Shown here in pieces: positions 10,976 to 22,085 of a DNA stretch of 64,000 nucleotides. Each line of letters opens with the position of its first letter. Positions within the stretch are counted from its first letter, which is position 1. Below the pieces are notes generated by a model. The model did no database searches. It saw only the letters and a list, made by a program, of their open reading frames with translations, and was not told where the DNA came from. The translations under genes and the position numbers were made by a program. The DNA is from Distichodus sexfasciatus (lineage: Eukaryota > Chordata > Actinopteri > Characiformes > Distichodontidae), in NCBI GenBank assembly GCA_032718565.1, contig JAVGVS010000386.1:1-64000 (forward strand), read 5' to 3'.

Positions 10976-11689
10976 TGTTGCAACAATCTCAAAAATGACC
11001 CACAAAATCCTGAAGGGATTGAAATATATTTGCGTTTTGCCAGATGGAAATTAACTAGTATCTGATAGTCTCAAATACAGTCCAAAATGCTTGATTACTT
11101 TATTGAACAAAAACGCAACTGAGATGCCACGGGTAAGTACTGCATTTTCACCATATACGTCTCATGTATGTGCGTTATTTCTATATAAAGTTGTTAAAGA
11201 GTAAAAACTCTTTGCATGCTAAGCTCTAATAAGGCTTTTAAGGCTGAAATTTGCTTGTAATTCATGCCAAACCACCTGTAACAAAATAAACATGTATTGG
11301 TGTGTATTGATTTATATTAAACATGTGCAAACTTGCTACAAGCGTGCTCCGGATTTTTTATTCAGAGCTGGTGAATCTCAGCGTCACCATCAGCTTCATT
11401 TCACAGCACAAAGCTCAACAAAGCCAGAGCAAAGAACAGGAAAAGGTCAGCCCTTCATCACAGCTTAAAGCTGATATGCTGATTGAAAGACATGATTTTT
11501 TTCCCCCATTTGAGAGCTGTAGAGATATCCAGAGATTTAATATTGTCTCAGCCGTCGCCATGACGAAGAATCTGATTTTTTTTTTTTACTTCAACACTCA
11601 GCTATGAAGTAAAATGTCATTTGGGAGGATGCTGCGAACCTGGTTCTGTTCAAAGCTGTGTAGTGACTCATATTCTTGAGAAGATACTA
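10976..11689. other. Unassigned sequence
   Basis: AT-rich. The plus-strand frame 11323-11607 has no recognisable domain and ends in a poly-T run. Nothing else stands out. Confidence 0.4.
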
Positions 11690-11895
11690 AAGGTGAAATA
11701 TTACTCCAGTAGAAGTTGACGTTCTCCACGTTTAGCTTCTACTTAAGTACAAGCATAAAAGTATGCACCTTCAAATGTACTTAAGCATCAAAAGCACTTA
11801 AGTAAAGTACAGGTAATCACTTAAGTTCTGTAATTAGATATTGTACTTGTAGAGATGGATAGTAATGAAGTAAAAATACTTTAAACACAAAAACA
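11690..11895. repeat. acttaagtac/acttgagtac repeat, isolated block
   Basis: Contains ttctacttaagtacaagc, atgtacttaagcatc, cacttaagtaaagtac and gtaatgaagtaaaaatact. These are the words that build the large arrays at 15890-20040, 23751-24242 and 29467-29640. It looks like a less expanded relative of those arrays. Confidence 0.7.
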
Positions 11896-12141
11896 TAAAA
11901 ATAGTGAATATGAATACATAAAAGTCATACATCATACATTATGTATATATACAAAGTAAAAAAGTATGTGAACCCTTTGGAATTTTGTGGTTTTCTGCAT
12001 GAATTGGTCATAAAAAGCGATCTGATCATCTAAGTCACAGGTAGGCCTACTGATATACACAATGAGATTAAGTCAATAACACACGAAAAGTTCTACTCTT
12101 TCATGTCTTTATTATACAAACATATTCAGCATTCACAGTGG

Positions 12142-12180
12142 CAGTGGAAAAAGTAAGTGAACCCTTAGGTTTAATAACTG
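12142..12180. repeat. Inner left direct/inverted repeat of the Tc1 element
   Basis: tggaaaaagtaagtgaaccc repeats the outer left terminal motif and is the complement of 13350-13385. In IR/DR elements such paired sites bind the transposase N-terminal domain (family knowledge). Confidence 0.8.
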
Positions 12181-13193
12181 GTTGACCCTCCTTTGGCAGC
12201 AATGACCTCAACCAGGCGCTTCCTGTAACTGCAGATCAGACCTGCACATCGTGTGGGGGGAATTTTAGCCCATTCTTCCCTGCAGAACTGCCTTAACTCT
12301 TCCACTCCATTCCATTCTTTGGTTGTCTTCTGTGTACTGCTCTCTTCAAGTCATTCCACAGTATCTCAATAGGATTGAGATCAGGGCTCTGACTGGGCCA
12401 CTCCAAAAGGCAGATTTTGTTCCTCTGAAACCATTATGCTGTGGATTTGCTGCGATGTTTGGGGTCATTGTCCTGTTGCATCACGCAGCCTCTTCTGAGC
12501 TTCAGTTGATGGACAAACATTCTCACATTATCCTGAAGAATCTGCTGATAAATTTGGGAATTGATTTTCCCCTCAATGATAGCGAGTTGTCCAGGCCCTG
12601 ATGCAACAAAGCAGGCCTTAATCATGATGTTCCCTCCACCATACTTTACTGTAGGGATGATGTTTTTATGTTGATATGCAGTGGCCTTTTTACGGTAAAT
12701 GCAGTTCTGTTTGCTCCTCCCAAATAGTTCAATTTCAGTTACATCACTCCACAAACATTGTACCGCTAGGAGTGTTCAAGTGTTCTTCTAAACTTCAGGC
12801 ATGCAGCAATGTTCTTCTGACAGCAATAGCCTTCTTGGTGCTCTTCATGGACTCCTTTCTTGTTCAGTGTTTTGTGTATTGTTGATTCATGAACACAGAT
12901 GCTAGATTAAAGTTCTAATGATTTCTTCAAGTCATTTGCTGTCACTCTTAGTGTTCTTTCTTAATTTCAAGGATGACTTGCGTTGTGCCTTTGGGGTCAT
13001 CTTGGCGAGATGCCCACTTCTAGGCAGAGAGCCACAGTACCAACTTTGTCTCCATTTATACAGTACCAAATTGTCTCCAACAGTAGACTGATGAATATGT
13101 AAAATATTTGAGATGACTTTGTAACCCTTTCCAGCCTTATAAATTAACAATTCTGATTGTAGAAAGTTCATCGTTTCCTTTTTGTGCGAGGCA
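12171..13193 (-). pseudogene. Tc1-like transposase pseudogene
   Basis: Encodes the DDE transposase that cuts and pastes Tc1 elements at TA sites. On the minus strand the order is: ATG at 13193 (MPRTK start), an N-terminal paired-like helix-turn-helix segment (KGYKVISNILHIHQSTV then the basic linker KMTPKAQR) from 13171 down, then the catalytic core with WSD (first Asp, about 12744), QQDNDPKH (second Asp, about 12470) and SPDLNPIE (Glu at 12365-12367), then a C-terminal KRLVEVIAAKGG and TAA at 12171. The nucleotide span equals 341 codons including the stop, the usual length of about 340 aa, yet the frame changes after MPRTK, in the central linker and near 12298, and an in-frame TAA sits at 12434-12436. 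Family assignment is secure from the motifs; no function remains. Confidence 0.92.
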
Positions 13194-13349
13194 TGATTCC
13201 CATCTGGATATGCTTCTGTGTCAAAAAGCCCAAACTCAAACTTTCAGTGGTTTTATCAACCACGTCATTTTAGGCCACACCCCGAACTCGTTTCATTAGG
13301 ATGGACTCCAGGAAGTAATTTATTTGCAATGAGCTTTTTAAAAAAAGTC

Positions 13350-13385
13350 ATTATCTTGGGGTTCACTTACTTTTTCCAACCTTCA
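13350..13385. repeat. Inner right direct/inverted repeat of the Tc1 element
   Basis: ggggttcacttactttttcc is the inverted match of the inner left site at 12142-12180, completing the IR/DR pair about 185 bp inside the right terminus. Confidence 0.8.
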
Positions 13386-13569
13386 GTTTCACAGTTTGAA
13401 TGAGTTATACAATATGGTCAAAATTTCTCTGAAAATCTCTGTATATTTAGTTATAGGAGACTGTGCTTGCTTATTGTTGTGACTACATGAAGATATTAAC
13501 TATATTTATATGGAATTTAGATATAAATATAGGAAATTCCAAGGGTTCACATATTTTTGCTTGACTGTA

Positions 13570-13839
13570 TCTTCATAAAACACAAACGTACATATAACAA
13601 GTGCTCTTTTAACATTGCACAACAAGTGTGGGCAGTTATTAATAATTTTTTTAATTAGTTTTTTTTTAGCCTATGTAGTATGTGCTGAACTGTAGATGTA
13701 ACTACTGGAAATAGTAAAACAGTGTCTTTTATTGACTTGCAGAGTTTTTATATACAAAGTCATCTTCTATGGCTATAGCTACATTTCACAATTACAGTGT
13801 GTCTTAAACAAACACTACAAAATAATTCCAAAAATAACC
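13570..13839. other. Short unassigned AT-rich segment
   Basis: No repeat match or coding frame was recognised between the Tc1 right end and family B copy A. Confidence 0.4.
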
Positions 13840-14345
13840 CAAAAAGTTAGCATTTCTTTATTTTCAATTGATCAGAAAATATTTTTTTCCATTTTAAATT
13901 GTTAGCCAGTAAATAAATATAGAAAAAAATAATGTTTATCATCATATAATTTTATTCTGTATCCAGATAGATATTAAATGGATAAAGAAGTGTTTCCACC
14001 TGCGCTAACCTTATTGTTTTTCCTTCACAGCATCTAAGCTATAGAATGCCCCTGCATAATAACAACTCTGCAGCCAATAAAAACAGTGAGTTTTGGTCTT
14101 TGGAGGAGTGTTCACTGTATTGTTGAGTTTAACATGTGATGTGATCAGTGTTGATAACTGCTTCTATGAAGTGCATTTCTATTACAGATATGGAAGAGAG
14201 AAATATTCAATAAACATCTTTAATGCTGCTTAGGCTTCACATCTTCCACTTATTTGTCATGTGGTGTAAAACCTGCATTGGTCTCGCTCTCTTCAGAGTC
14301 TTGTCTGGTCTCTGTCTGGGTTTAGGTGGTTTTGACCACACTCTC
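13840..14345 (-). mobile_element. Family B element, copy A (truncated)
   Basis: The reverse complement matches 18259-18660: a head rich in gagaccaagac words, then tgtaaaacatgcattgg-like, cacatgacaagtggaag, taaagatgtttattgaat, gaaatgcacttc..gaagcag and ttgatcaattgaaaat. The distal half is missing. Non-coding. Confidence 0.7.
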
Positions 14346-14355
14346 GCAAACTAGC

Positions 14356-14427
<72 letters not shown>
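14356..14427. repeat. (AT)n microsatellite
   Basis: An uninterrupted AT alternation of about 70 bp, adjoining the head of family B copy A. Confidence 0.97.
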
Positions 14428-14428
<1 letters not shown>

Positions 14429-14984
14429 CTAAGTACAGTACATTCTTTTCTGATATATCTTTCTTTTCCTCATAATCCAGTGATTCATCTGTGAAATATC
14501 ATCAGCAAATTGCTCAGATAACAAAGTCAACGCTAAACACAATGTAATGCAACCTTTGGCATTTGATATAACCATGTCCTGGCATCGAACTTGTATTTTC
14601 CCTCTATCTGTTTAATTAAACATATGTACTTTGAAACTATGTAAGTTTTAAAAGCCCCGTTAGTCACAGTTTTTATGTGTCTAAACATCAAAATGAGGCT
14701 AAAAGCATCCTTTGAGGGTAAAAAGCTGATGTGATTGTGTCATCGTGACTGCAGAGTTTTGATACAGTTCTTCCATTCTTGATCAGTGAATTAGCCACGG
14801 CATTATTTCTGTAATAATCATTTTATTTTGCCTCCAGTTTTGCTGTTGCATTTTGCTAGTTTATTACAAAAAGTCATACGACCCACTTTACCACACGGTA
14901 TACACAAAACACCAACATTGTTGCCATGTTGACAAGGATAAGTGTTCATTCTGTTAACATTTGTTTTTACTTAATTTTGGTGTT
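14428..14984. other. Unassigned AT-rich sequence
   Basis: No recognisable coding or repeat structure, although parts near 14640-14720 hint at the diverged repeat that follows. Confidence 0.35.
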
Positions 14985-15889
14985 GGAAACTTATTTTGAG
15001 AACTCTGTTTAGTTTGTACTTTTTGGTTTTAATGTAAAAGACAGATGAAAAATTGATACATGGATTTAGTTAATTAAATCGATAGCTAATTTAAATCAAT
15101 ATTATTACGTGTAATGATTGCTGCCACTTCTGTTAGCTTCGATTATAATTTGCGAGGTTTTCTCTAGCTTAAAATATATTCCTTATGTCCATGACAATAT
15201 ATTAACAATTATGAAAATGAAAATGGAGAATAGAATATGAGTTCACATTTTTCAATTTTGCCATTTTTATTCTCAGAGTAAAATGGTTTGAAAGATGACT
15301 TATTATTCTTTTTTTCCATGTTGGCATTGTAAACAAACACTGAAAAATGTGTTTTTTGGATTTTACTTTTTGGTTTTAAAATGAAAAATAAAAGGAAAAA
15401 CTGTTTATGGGTTCAGCTAATTAGGTCAGTTTCCCTTCTGCTATACATTAATTCCAACAGTTCAAAAATTTACGATCACCATCACGTCAGTTAGCTTTGA
15501 TTATAATTGGCGAGTTCAAAGTGGTGGGCTTTGGCAAAATGGAAAATCAGAAAATTACTCATTATGTGTTTCTTTTCCCACTTATATCTTAAAAATATGA
15601 ATATTAGACAAAATTTTGGAATAAGTGTTTTTTTGGGTGTAATGTGAACAATCAGTGAACAAATAATGTGTATATTTATCTAATTAGGTCAACTTCCTTT
15701 CTAACATATGTAAAAACCAACAGCGTCACATATTAGCGATCGCCACCAGGGCTGTTAACTATAATTTAATAGCTTGGGGCGGTGAGTTTTGGCAAAAAGG
15801 AAAATAAAAAAATAACTTCTTATTAGTTTTTAGCTGTTTGGTCCTGAAAACAAATATTGAAATAAGTGTTTTTAGGTAATTATTTGTGT

Positions 15890-16470
15890 GTTTATTTGAG
15901 TACAGGAGTAAAATACTTGAGTACTATAGTTTTGTAAGTAAGTACTGTGTAGATGAACAGTAACAAAGTGAAAATGCTCGAGTACGGTACTTTTTAATTA
16001 CTGTGTATATGACTTTAGTATTACAAGTACCAAACTTATGTACAGTAACGAAGTAAACATACTTTAGTGCAATACAGTAATGTAATAACAATACTTAAGC
16101 ACTGCACTTAAGTACAGTAATAAAGTAAAAATACTTGAGTGCTTTGCTTAAGAGCTGTATTTGAGCAAAAATACTTGAGTACTCCACTTAAATACAATTT
16201 CAAAGTTGAAATGCTTGAGTTCTGTTTTAAAACGCTGTATTTAAGTACTTGAGTAAAAATACTTGAGCATTACACTTACAAACTAAATGTAAGTACATTA
16301 AGAAAAAAAAACAAGGTACTTTACTAAAGTTTTATGCTTAAATATAGTAATGAAGTAAAAATACTTAAGTACAGTAGTGCTTTAAAATTACTTGAGCACT
16401 GTAAATGAGTAAGATATTTAAGTATTTAAGTGCAGAAATCAAGTAAAAATGCTTGAGTGCATATGTGCAA
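15890..16470. repeat. acttgag array, segment 1
   Basis: A degenerate array of words such as acttgagtactgtacttaag, tacagtaacgaagtaaaaat and gcttgagtgc, without a strict period. Related to the 109-bp array at 23751. Confidence 0.85.
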
Positions 16471-16721
16471 CATCCCTAATGCCTAATTATAATTAGCTAG
16501 CTTGAGGTAATGAGATTTAGCAAAAAGGAAAATCAGAAAAAACAACTTCTTATTAGTTTTTCATCCTTTTGGACCTGGAAACGAATATTGAAATGTGTTT
16601 TTAGGATTTTACATTTTGGTTTTAATGTGAAAAATCAATAAACAAATGGATTTAGCCAATTAGGTCAGCTTCCCTTCTGCCGTTTAAACTGACAGTGTAG
16701 TGCAACGATTACCACAAATGA

Positions 16722-16759
16722 CTGTTGTAAACTTTGATTATAATCAAAGTTTACAACAG
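16722..16759. repeat. Perfect 38-bp palindrome
   Basis: The left arm ctgttgtaaactttgatta (16722-16740) is followed with no spacer by its exact complement (16741-16759). It lies in the fourth diverged unit, whose other copies have only one arm (gattataatt). Confidence 0.97.
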
Positions 16760-16795
16760 CAAGTTTGAGATGGCATGGTGAGGCAAAATCTGGTG

Positions 16796-17268
16796 ATGTT
16801 GCAAATTTAAAAACTATTAAAAGTGGCAGCGACAAATACGAGCAATTTTAATTGGAAATTCAGAATTTTATTAGTGTTTTTAATTGGCAATTTTAATTGG
16901 CAAGCTTGATGCAGCAGCTAAAAAATTCCACCAGACGCCTTAACCTTTGCTTCCCCAACTTCCTCGACAGAGTTGCAGAAGAGGAGGATGTGGAGGAGGA
17001 TTAAAAAGCGTCTCTCACTGACGGGGGTCGGGCCTGACAGGTTTTTGTTGTTGTAGCGATGACACTATAAACAGCGTCACCTGTAAAGTGTCGTGACACG
17101 GCGGGTGGAAATTGGGCGTGACGTGCCAGTCGGGCCGGGGTGAGGTGACGTGCCCCTCTCGTCTTGCTAACGAGGGCACCACACCTGTGCCAGTCGCCTC
17201 GTTATTCCCCAGCCATGTCACCAGCCTGTGGTGTAAGGCTTGAGTCTTTTCCTCATCTCTCTCTCACC

Positions 17269-17304
<36 letters not shown>

Positions 17305-17368
17305 ATCCATCTTCAAACCCGAAGTCGAACCTAAAACCAGAGGAATCACGTCCCAAGCGACACAAGTA
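16796..17368. other. Unassigned segment with (CT)n at 17256-17304
   Basis: The left part still resembles the diverged repeat (taattggcaagct). 16970-17230 is more GC-rich with no recognised gene. A CT microsatellite closes the stretch. Confidence 0.4.
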
Positions 17369-17490
17369 TGTGCGACATCGCTAATGCGGCTCATCCTATG
17401 CCCAAATCCGGAGAGAATTCAGATTTGTTTTGTTAGTGGAAGAAGATGGTGCTGCAGTTCCACAGAAATAGTGAAAGAAAGGATGTGAAA
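17369..17490. repeat. Duplicated segment, copy 1 (paralogue at 20040-20170)
   Basis: gtgcgacatcgctaatgcgg, then ctcatcc, then gagagaattcagatttgttt match gtgcaacatcactaatgtgg, ctcatcc and gagaattccgatttgttt at 20040. Both lie at edges of acttgag arrays. Confidence 0.75.
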
Positions 17491-17698
17491 CAAAGATTAA
17501 GAAAAATACTTGAGTACTGTGCTGAACTAATAGACTTACATATAGTAACAAAGTAAAAACACTTGAGTGCTGCACTTAGATGGTCTATTTGAGTTCTTGA
17601 GCAAACACACCAAGTATCTAAGTAAATAGTTTGCTTAAGTCCAGCAACGAAGTAAAAATACTTGAGTGCTGTACTTAAATACAGTTTTTAGAGGACTT
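17491..17698. repeat. acttgag array, segment 2
   Basis: Decayed words gaaaaatacttgagtactgt, gtaacaaagtaaaaacactt and gagtgctgcacttag. Interrupted at its right edge by the solo LTR at 17704. Confidence 0.85.
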
Positions 17699-18041
17699 GA
17701 GCATGTCAGGAGCTATTCTGCACCGTAGCAGGGCAGCCAGCAGGGGGCGCGGTATCTTGTTTGTTTTGGTTTGTTTTGTTTTGTCTCGTCTTGCCCTCAC
17801 CTCCTGTGTTAGTTGTAATCAGTATCACCTGTGTTAGTTTAGCCCTTTGTGCCTGTCTGTGTATTTAAGTTCGGTTTGGTTAGTCTGTCTTTGTCAGTTC
17901 TCCCTCACACTCGTCCCTCCTTTTGTGTGAGCCCTGTGTATCTGTGGTGAAATATGTCCTTGTTTTTAAATAAACTCAAGTCGATGTCAACTCCTGCATT
18001 TGCGTCCGCACTGTCTGGTGAGAGGGAATCGTGACAGAGCA
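17699..18041 (+). mobile_element. Solo LTR of a gypsy-type element with GAGCA duplications
   Basis: The LTR spans 17704-18036 (333 bp), beginning tgtcagg and ending cgtgaca, so it has TGTCA/TGACA inverted termini. gagca at 17699-17703 is repeated exactly at 18037-18041. Inside are gtatttaag (TATA-like) and aaataaac (AATAAA), then tgcatttgcgtccgc as in the chromovirus LTR 3' end. No internal region remains, so it arose by LTR-LTR recombination. Confidence 0.9.
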
Positions 18042-18258
18042 GAGTATAATGTGTATACTTGAGTATAATAAATACTGAACCTAGTACAGTAACAAAGTAA
18101 AAATACTTTCTTTACTTAGGTACTATATGTTAGAACAATAATAAGATAAGCATAATTGAGTACTGTAATTATGTACTATGCTTAAGGAAAGAAGCTAAAA
18201 TACTTGAGCACTGTACTTAATTACAGTAAAGAAGTGAAATACTTGAATGCAGTATTTA
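18042..18258. repeat. acttgag array, segment 3
   Basis: Words tatacttgagtataat, gtacagtaacaaagtaaaaa and gaggcactgtactt-like continue the array after the solo LTR and run up to family B copy B. Confidence 0.8.
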
Positions 18259-19120
18259 TTAGAGTTGGGGTTAAGACTAAACTGAGGCCAAGACAAGACC
18301 ATGACCAGAGTGTGTTGAGACCAAGAGACAAGACCAAGACTCTGAAGGGCCAAGACCGGGACCAGGGCGGACCGAGACCGGACCAATGCATGTTTTACAC
18401 CACATGACAAGTGGAAGATGCAAAGCGTAAGCAACATTAAAGATGTTTATTCAATGTTTCTCTCTTACATATCTATAATGTGGAAATCACTTTGCTGGAA
18501 GCAGTTATCCATTTGGTATCCATCCAAACAATTCATTTTTCTATATTTAACATTAACATACTCTTAACATTATAAAATGGAAATTTGTTTTTTGATCAAT
18601 TGAAAATGATAAAGGTTTGGGTAATTTTGAGTTGATCTGCACTCATTTTGGTCTATAAAATTAGCTACTTTTGGCCTTTCTGGAAGTGATTTTTTTTTTT
18701 TTTTGCATATGATGGCGTTCCATACTCGCAAGCGCTAACATGGCAAATAATATAATTAATGCGTTTTTACGCAATTACATCAGTTTTCATACAGGGAATT
18801 ACTCCGAAATAATTTCACATACAGAGGAATGAATACAATGTTGGTAAGTTGAAAGTCTTGTGATTCTGACGGTATGTGTGTGGTTTCTGTAAGTTAAAGG
18901 GATTCTGAGTTATTAAAACACTAATTAATAAACAACACAAAATGCCTGCGTCGGTCTCAAAGAGTTTTAATAGTAATATTCTCAGAGTTGTGGTCTCGGC
19001 TGGTCTCCAAATAAAATCCCGAGTCCTCTTTGTCCGAGTCCAAGACAAGACCGAGTACAAATACAACTGAGTCCGAGACAAGACAAGACTTTAAAAACTG
19101 GTCTCAAGTAGTATAACACT
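18259..19120 (+). mobile_element. Family B element, copy B (longest copy)
   Basis: 862 bp with both ends rich in gagaccaagac and its complement (accaagagacaagaccaaga on the left, gagtccgagacaagacaaga on the right), a fish transposon pattern. Possible 8-bp target duplication agtattta (18251-18258) / agtataaa (19121-19128), two mismatches, which would suit hAT. The internal part is non-coding. Copies A (13840) and C (34120) match its left and right halves. Confidence 0.75.
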
Positions 19121-19128
19121 AGTATAAA

Positions 19129-20039
19129 TGAATTAAAGTAAAAATGCCTTAATTACTGCTGTTCTTAAACACTATATTGAACTATCTAAATTAAAATACT
19201 ATTACACGTAAGTACTGAACCTATGTATAATGAAGTAAACATACTTGAGTGCTGTACTTAACTACTGAACTTAATTACAGTACTGAAGTACAATTGCTCA
19301 AGTACTGTGCTTCAGTAAGTATATACTGTACTCAAGTACAGTAGCAAAATTAAAATACGTGAAGGTGGTACTTAAGTAAAATACTTCAGTTCTAAACTTT
19401 CTTAAAAAGTAATAAGCTAAAATTACTTGAGTACTGTACTTAAGTACTGTATTGTGCTTGAGTGCTGAGTGTTGTATTTCAGAACTGCATTTAAGTAGTT
19501 GAGTAAGAATATTTGAGTATTATACCTAAAGAGTGAACTTAAGTACAGTAGCAAAGGAAACATAGTTTAGCGCCACAATGGAGTACTTGACTAAAAATAA
19601 GTTTAATTACTTAAGGACTTTACTTGGGAGCTGTACTTGAGTACTTGAATACTGCACTTATATGCATATAAAAAGAGAAAATTCTAAAAAAAAATTGAGT
19701 GTTAACCTTAAGAACTGTACTTAAGTACAGTAATGAAGTAAAAATGCTTGAGTGTTGTTTCATACACTATTTAAGTACTTAAGTGTTACACTTAAGTACC
19801 GAATGTAAGTACATTAAGGAAATAAACGTAATAAGGTATTTTACTTAAGTTTTATTCTTAAATATAGTAATAAAGTAAAAATACTTGAGTGCTGCACTTA
19901 GGTACTGTGTTTGAGTACTTGAGTAAATATACATGAGTACTGTAGCTAAGTAAGTACTTTGCTTAGGTGCAATAATGAAGCTAAAACACTTGAATGCTTT
20001 CTACTGTAGGTTTTTGACTAAAAATGATTGATGTTATAC
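19129..20039. repeat. acttgag array, segment 4
   Basis: Dense but irregular array of acttgagtactgtacttaag-like words with gtacagtaatgaagtaaaaa spacers. It ends at the duplicated gtgcaacatcactaatg segment. Confidence 0.9.
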
Positions 20040-20170
20040 GTGCAACATCACTAATGTGGCTCATCCATTGGCCAAACCCTTAGAGAATTCCGATTTGTTT
20101 TCCGGCTTGGTTCTGTGCAGTTTCGCAGAAGGAGGGAGTAAGGGAAGGAGGGAGAGTTTAATGTGAAGAG
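20040..20170. repeat. Duplicated segment, copy 2 (paralogue at 17369-17490)
   Basis: See 17369. Similar order of words up to a purine-rich gaaggagggag / gaaagaaagg end. Confidence 0.75.
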
Positions 20171-20489
20171 ACACACTGTGTGGTGTTTTTTTTTTTGTGA
20201 GGTTGAGCATGCCCGAGTGCTTTACTCTCCGATTCCCAAAATCCCAAACGTCGCGCTTGCATCGGGAGACGATAATAAGAATGAAGAACCTTAAAGCTCG
20301 CATGGGGAAATGGTGTTCAAATAGAGTAAAAAAATACATTGTGCTCAGACTTACGATACAACGTGCAGCACAGAAAAGTAAGCGAACCAACGTGCAAGTA
20401 AAATTAATCACCATACGACATAACGACATGCTAAATGAACTCTGAGGAGTATTTTGAAATGTCCTAGAGCAGCACACTCTCACTTGATA
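20171..20489. other. Unassigned segment
   Basis: Open frames exist on both strands (minus 20061-20492, plus 20197-20445), but neither shows a known domain and they overlap antisense. No support for a gene. Confidence 0.4.
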
Positions 20490-20762
20490 CATTCATTCAT
20501 TCATTATCCAAACCCCTTAATCCCAGCTGGGATCGCCGAGAAACCGGAGCCTATCTCAGGAACTTATGGGCGGAAGGTGGGGGCCAACCCTGGGCAGGCA
20601 ACACATTGCAGGACACACCCTCACACAGTCATACTCACATGTAGACCAAACATGGGGAGAGCATGCAAACTCCACACAGAAAGGCCTTACGGCCGACCCG
20701 GGGCTCAAACTCGACCTCCTTGCTGAGCGGTGGCAGTGCTAACCACTGTGCCACTGTGCTGC
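20490..20762 (-). mobile_element. SINE-C copy
   Basis: A fish dispersed element seen from its tail: attcattatccaaacccctt, ggagcctatctcagg, gcatgcaaactccacacag, aaaggcc, and at the right end the complement of a tRNA-like head (gtgctaaccactgtgccact). An internal part present in 37229-37560 is shortened here. Confidence 0.8.
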
Positions 20763-20814
20763 ACTACACTCTGACTTAAATATCTTAAATATCTTGGTTA
20801 ACGCTGATGGTTAG

Positions 20815-20967
20815 CTGGTTAGTTTAATGATTAGTGAGTTGGCCCCTTGAACAGAGGGTTGCTGGTTCAAGTCCTGGACCAGTAAAAGTACCACTGAGGT
20901 ACTTATGAGCAAGGTACTGTCCCCAAACACTGCTCCAAAAGCTGCCCACTGCTCCTTCATAGTTCAA
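20815..20967 (+). mobile_element. SINE-A copy, 5' half (split)
   Basis: The head with gttagtttaatgattagtga, the B box ctggttcaagtcctgg, accactgaggtacttatgag, caaggtactgtcccc and ctgcccactgctccttca is present and stops there. The rest of the SINE resumes at 22086 after an insertion. Confidence 0.8.
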
Positions 20968-22085
20968 TGTAAAAAATTGCTGTAAATTTCCTGTAGATTT
21001 TAACTGTATTATACTGTTGAATAGTCAACCCTCACATGTAAATTAACAGTAATTGACCTGTAATTTTACTGCATAGGACAGTATTTTCTGTCAGGCAGTG
21101 TCAGAAGTCTGTAGCCCATGTGGAGTTCAGTCGAGGAGATACGTTACGCCTTTGAATCTTGTATTTCTCAATGTTGTCAATGTCCAGCATTGTTTGCCTG
21201 CATGATAATAACATAATTATTGGACTGTTCACATTGTTTCGATCTCTTTAATTAAGTCAGGTTGTTAAAACTAGCGAGGACAATCTGTAGCTCAAGCCAC
21301 GTTAGCTAGCTAACTGCATGCCCAGTATGTTAGCTTGCTAACCACAAAATATAGCTAATTTCAATATAGTTAATTTACTTAACTTCATTTTATAACCTTA
21401 TTCTCCTGACTTTGGCCAAAATTGAAATCACGATTATTTAACACAATTACTATACTATACAATTACGAAATAATTTGTTTTTTCCCCCAAAAAATCAAGC
21501 AGCACTACTTTTTGTCCTGTCACACTTCACTGCCCTTAGTCCCTTTCTCTGCTTTTATTTTCATATTTACCTTCTCTCTTTTCATTAGTTTTTCAAATTT
21601 TTATATTTTACCTGTGATGTTCTGTTGCTATTTTTGTTAATGTGCTTGCTTTACAGTTATTCATCATAGAATAGGAGCCCAGCACCAGTCTGTCACCCTG
21701 CTCCAGTTCTCCCAACATTATATTTTCAGTGTTCAATTTTATATTATTATAAGTTTATTTTAATTCTTTATTATTATCTTGTAATTGTTTTTTTCAGGCA
21801 TTTGAATGTAATGTTGTTAACTTAATGTTCTTGCTGTTTTAAATCAGTAAATGCTTTTCTGAATGTGTATTGTCTTGGTTTTCTGCAAATTTATTTGTGG
21901 GAATTTATAGCAATTAAATGCAAAGCAGACTTTATTCCCTTTTGTATACACGGCCACAGTTATCATTCTGCAGAATAGTTTATTCCAATCTACAGTACTA
22001 TACTGTTATAATAATTTACAGTAGATGCATAGTAAAATAAAAGTAAAATACTGGCAACTGCTTTTTCCCCCCCACAGTGACAGTG
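20968..22085. mobile_element. 1.1 kb insertion inside SINE-A, family unknown
   Basis: Splits SINE-A exactly between ctccttca and gggtcaaat. Both ends are rich in ctgtaaa, acagtat and ttacagta words (left tgctgtaaatttcctgtaga, right ataatttacagtagatgc), suggesting degenerate inverted ends of a DNA transposon. The interior is AT-rich with no recognised protein. Target duplication not found. Confidence 0.6.

Larger units (their letters stand above)
11950..13569 (-). mobile_element. Tc1/mariner (Tc1-like) transposon, inactive
   Basis: A 1.6 kb element with terminal inverted repeats: the left end caaagtaaaaaagtatgtga followed by accctttggaatttt matches the complement of the right end (gaaattccaagggttcacat then atttttgcttgactg). 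A second, inner pair (12142-12180 and 13350-13385, gtaagtgaaccc-type) gives the IR/DR architecture of fish Tc1 elements. TA dinucleotides at both outer edges fit the Tc1 target duplication. The single gene is transposase on the minus strand, broken by frameshifts and a stop, so the copy is dead. Confidence 0.93.
14985..16795. repeat. Diverged tandem repeat, roughly 270-350-bp units
   Basis: Four recognisable units share ttttggttttaatgtgaaaa, a (c)taattaggtcagcttccctt word (near 15070, 15417, 15682 and 16657), gattataatt near a gcgag or gcttg word, and ggcaaaatggaaaatcagaa. A 580-bp acttgag array (15890-16470) is inserted between the third and fourth units. Strongly decayed. Confidence 0.7.

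Noticed and set aside
20061..20492. 143-codon minus-strand frame and antisense 82-codon frame
   Set aside because: No recognised domain, overlapping antisense, and part lies in a duplicated array-edge segment.
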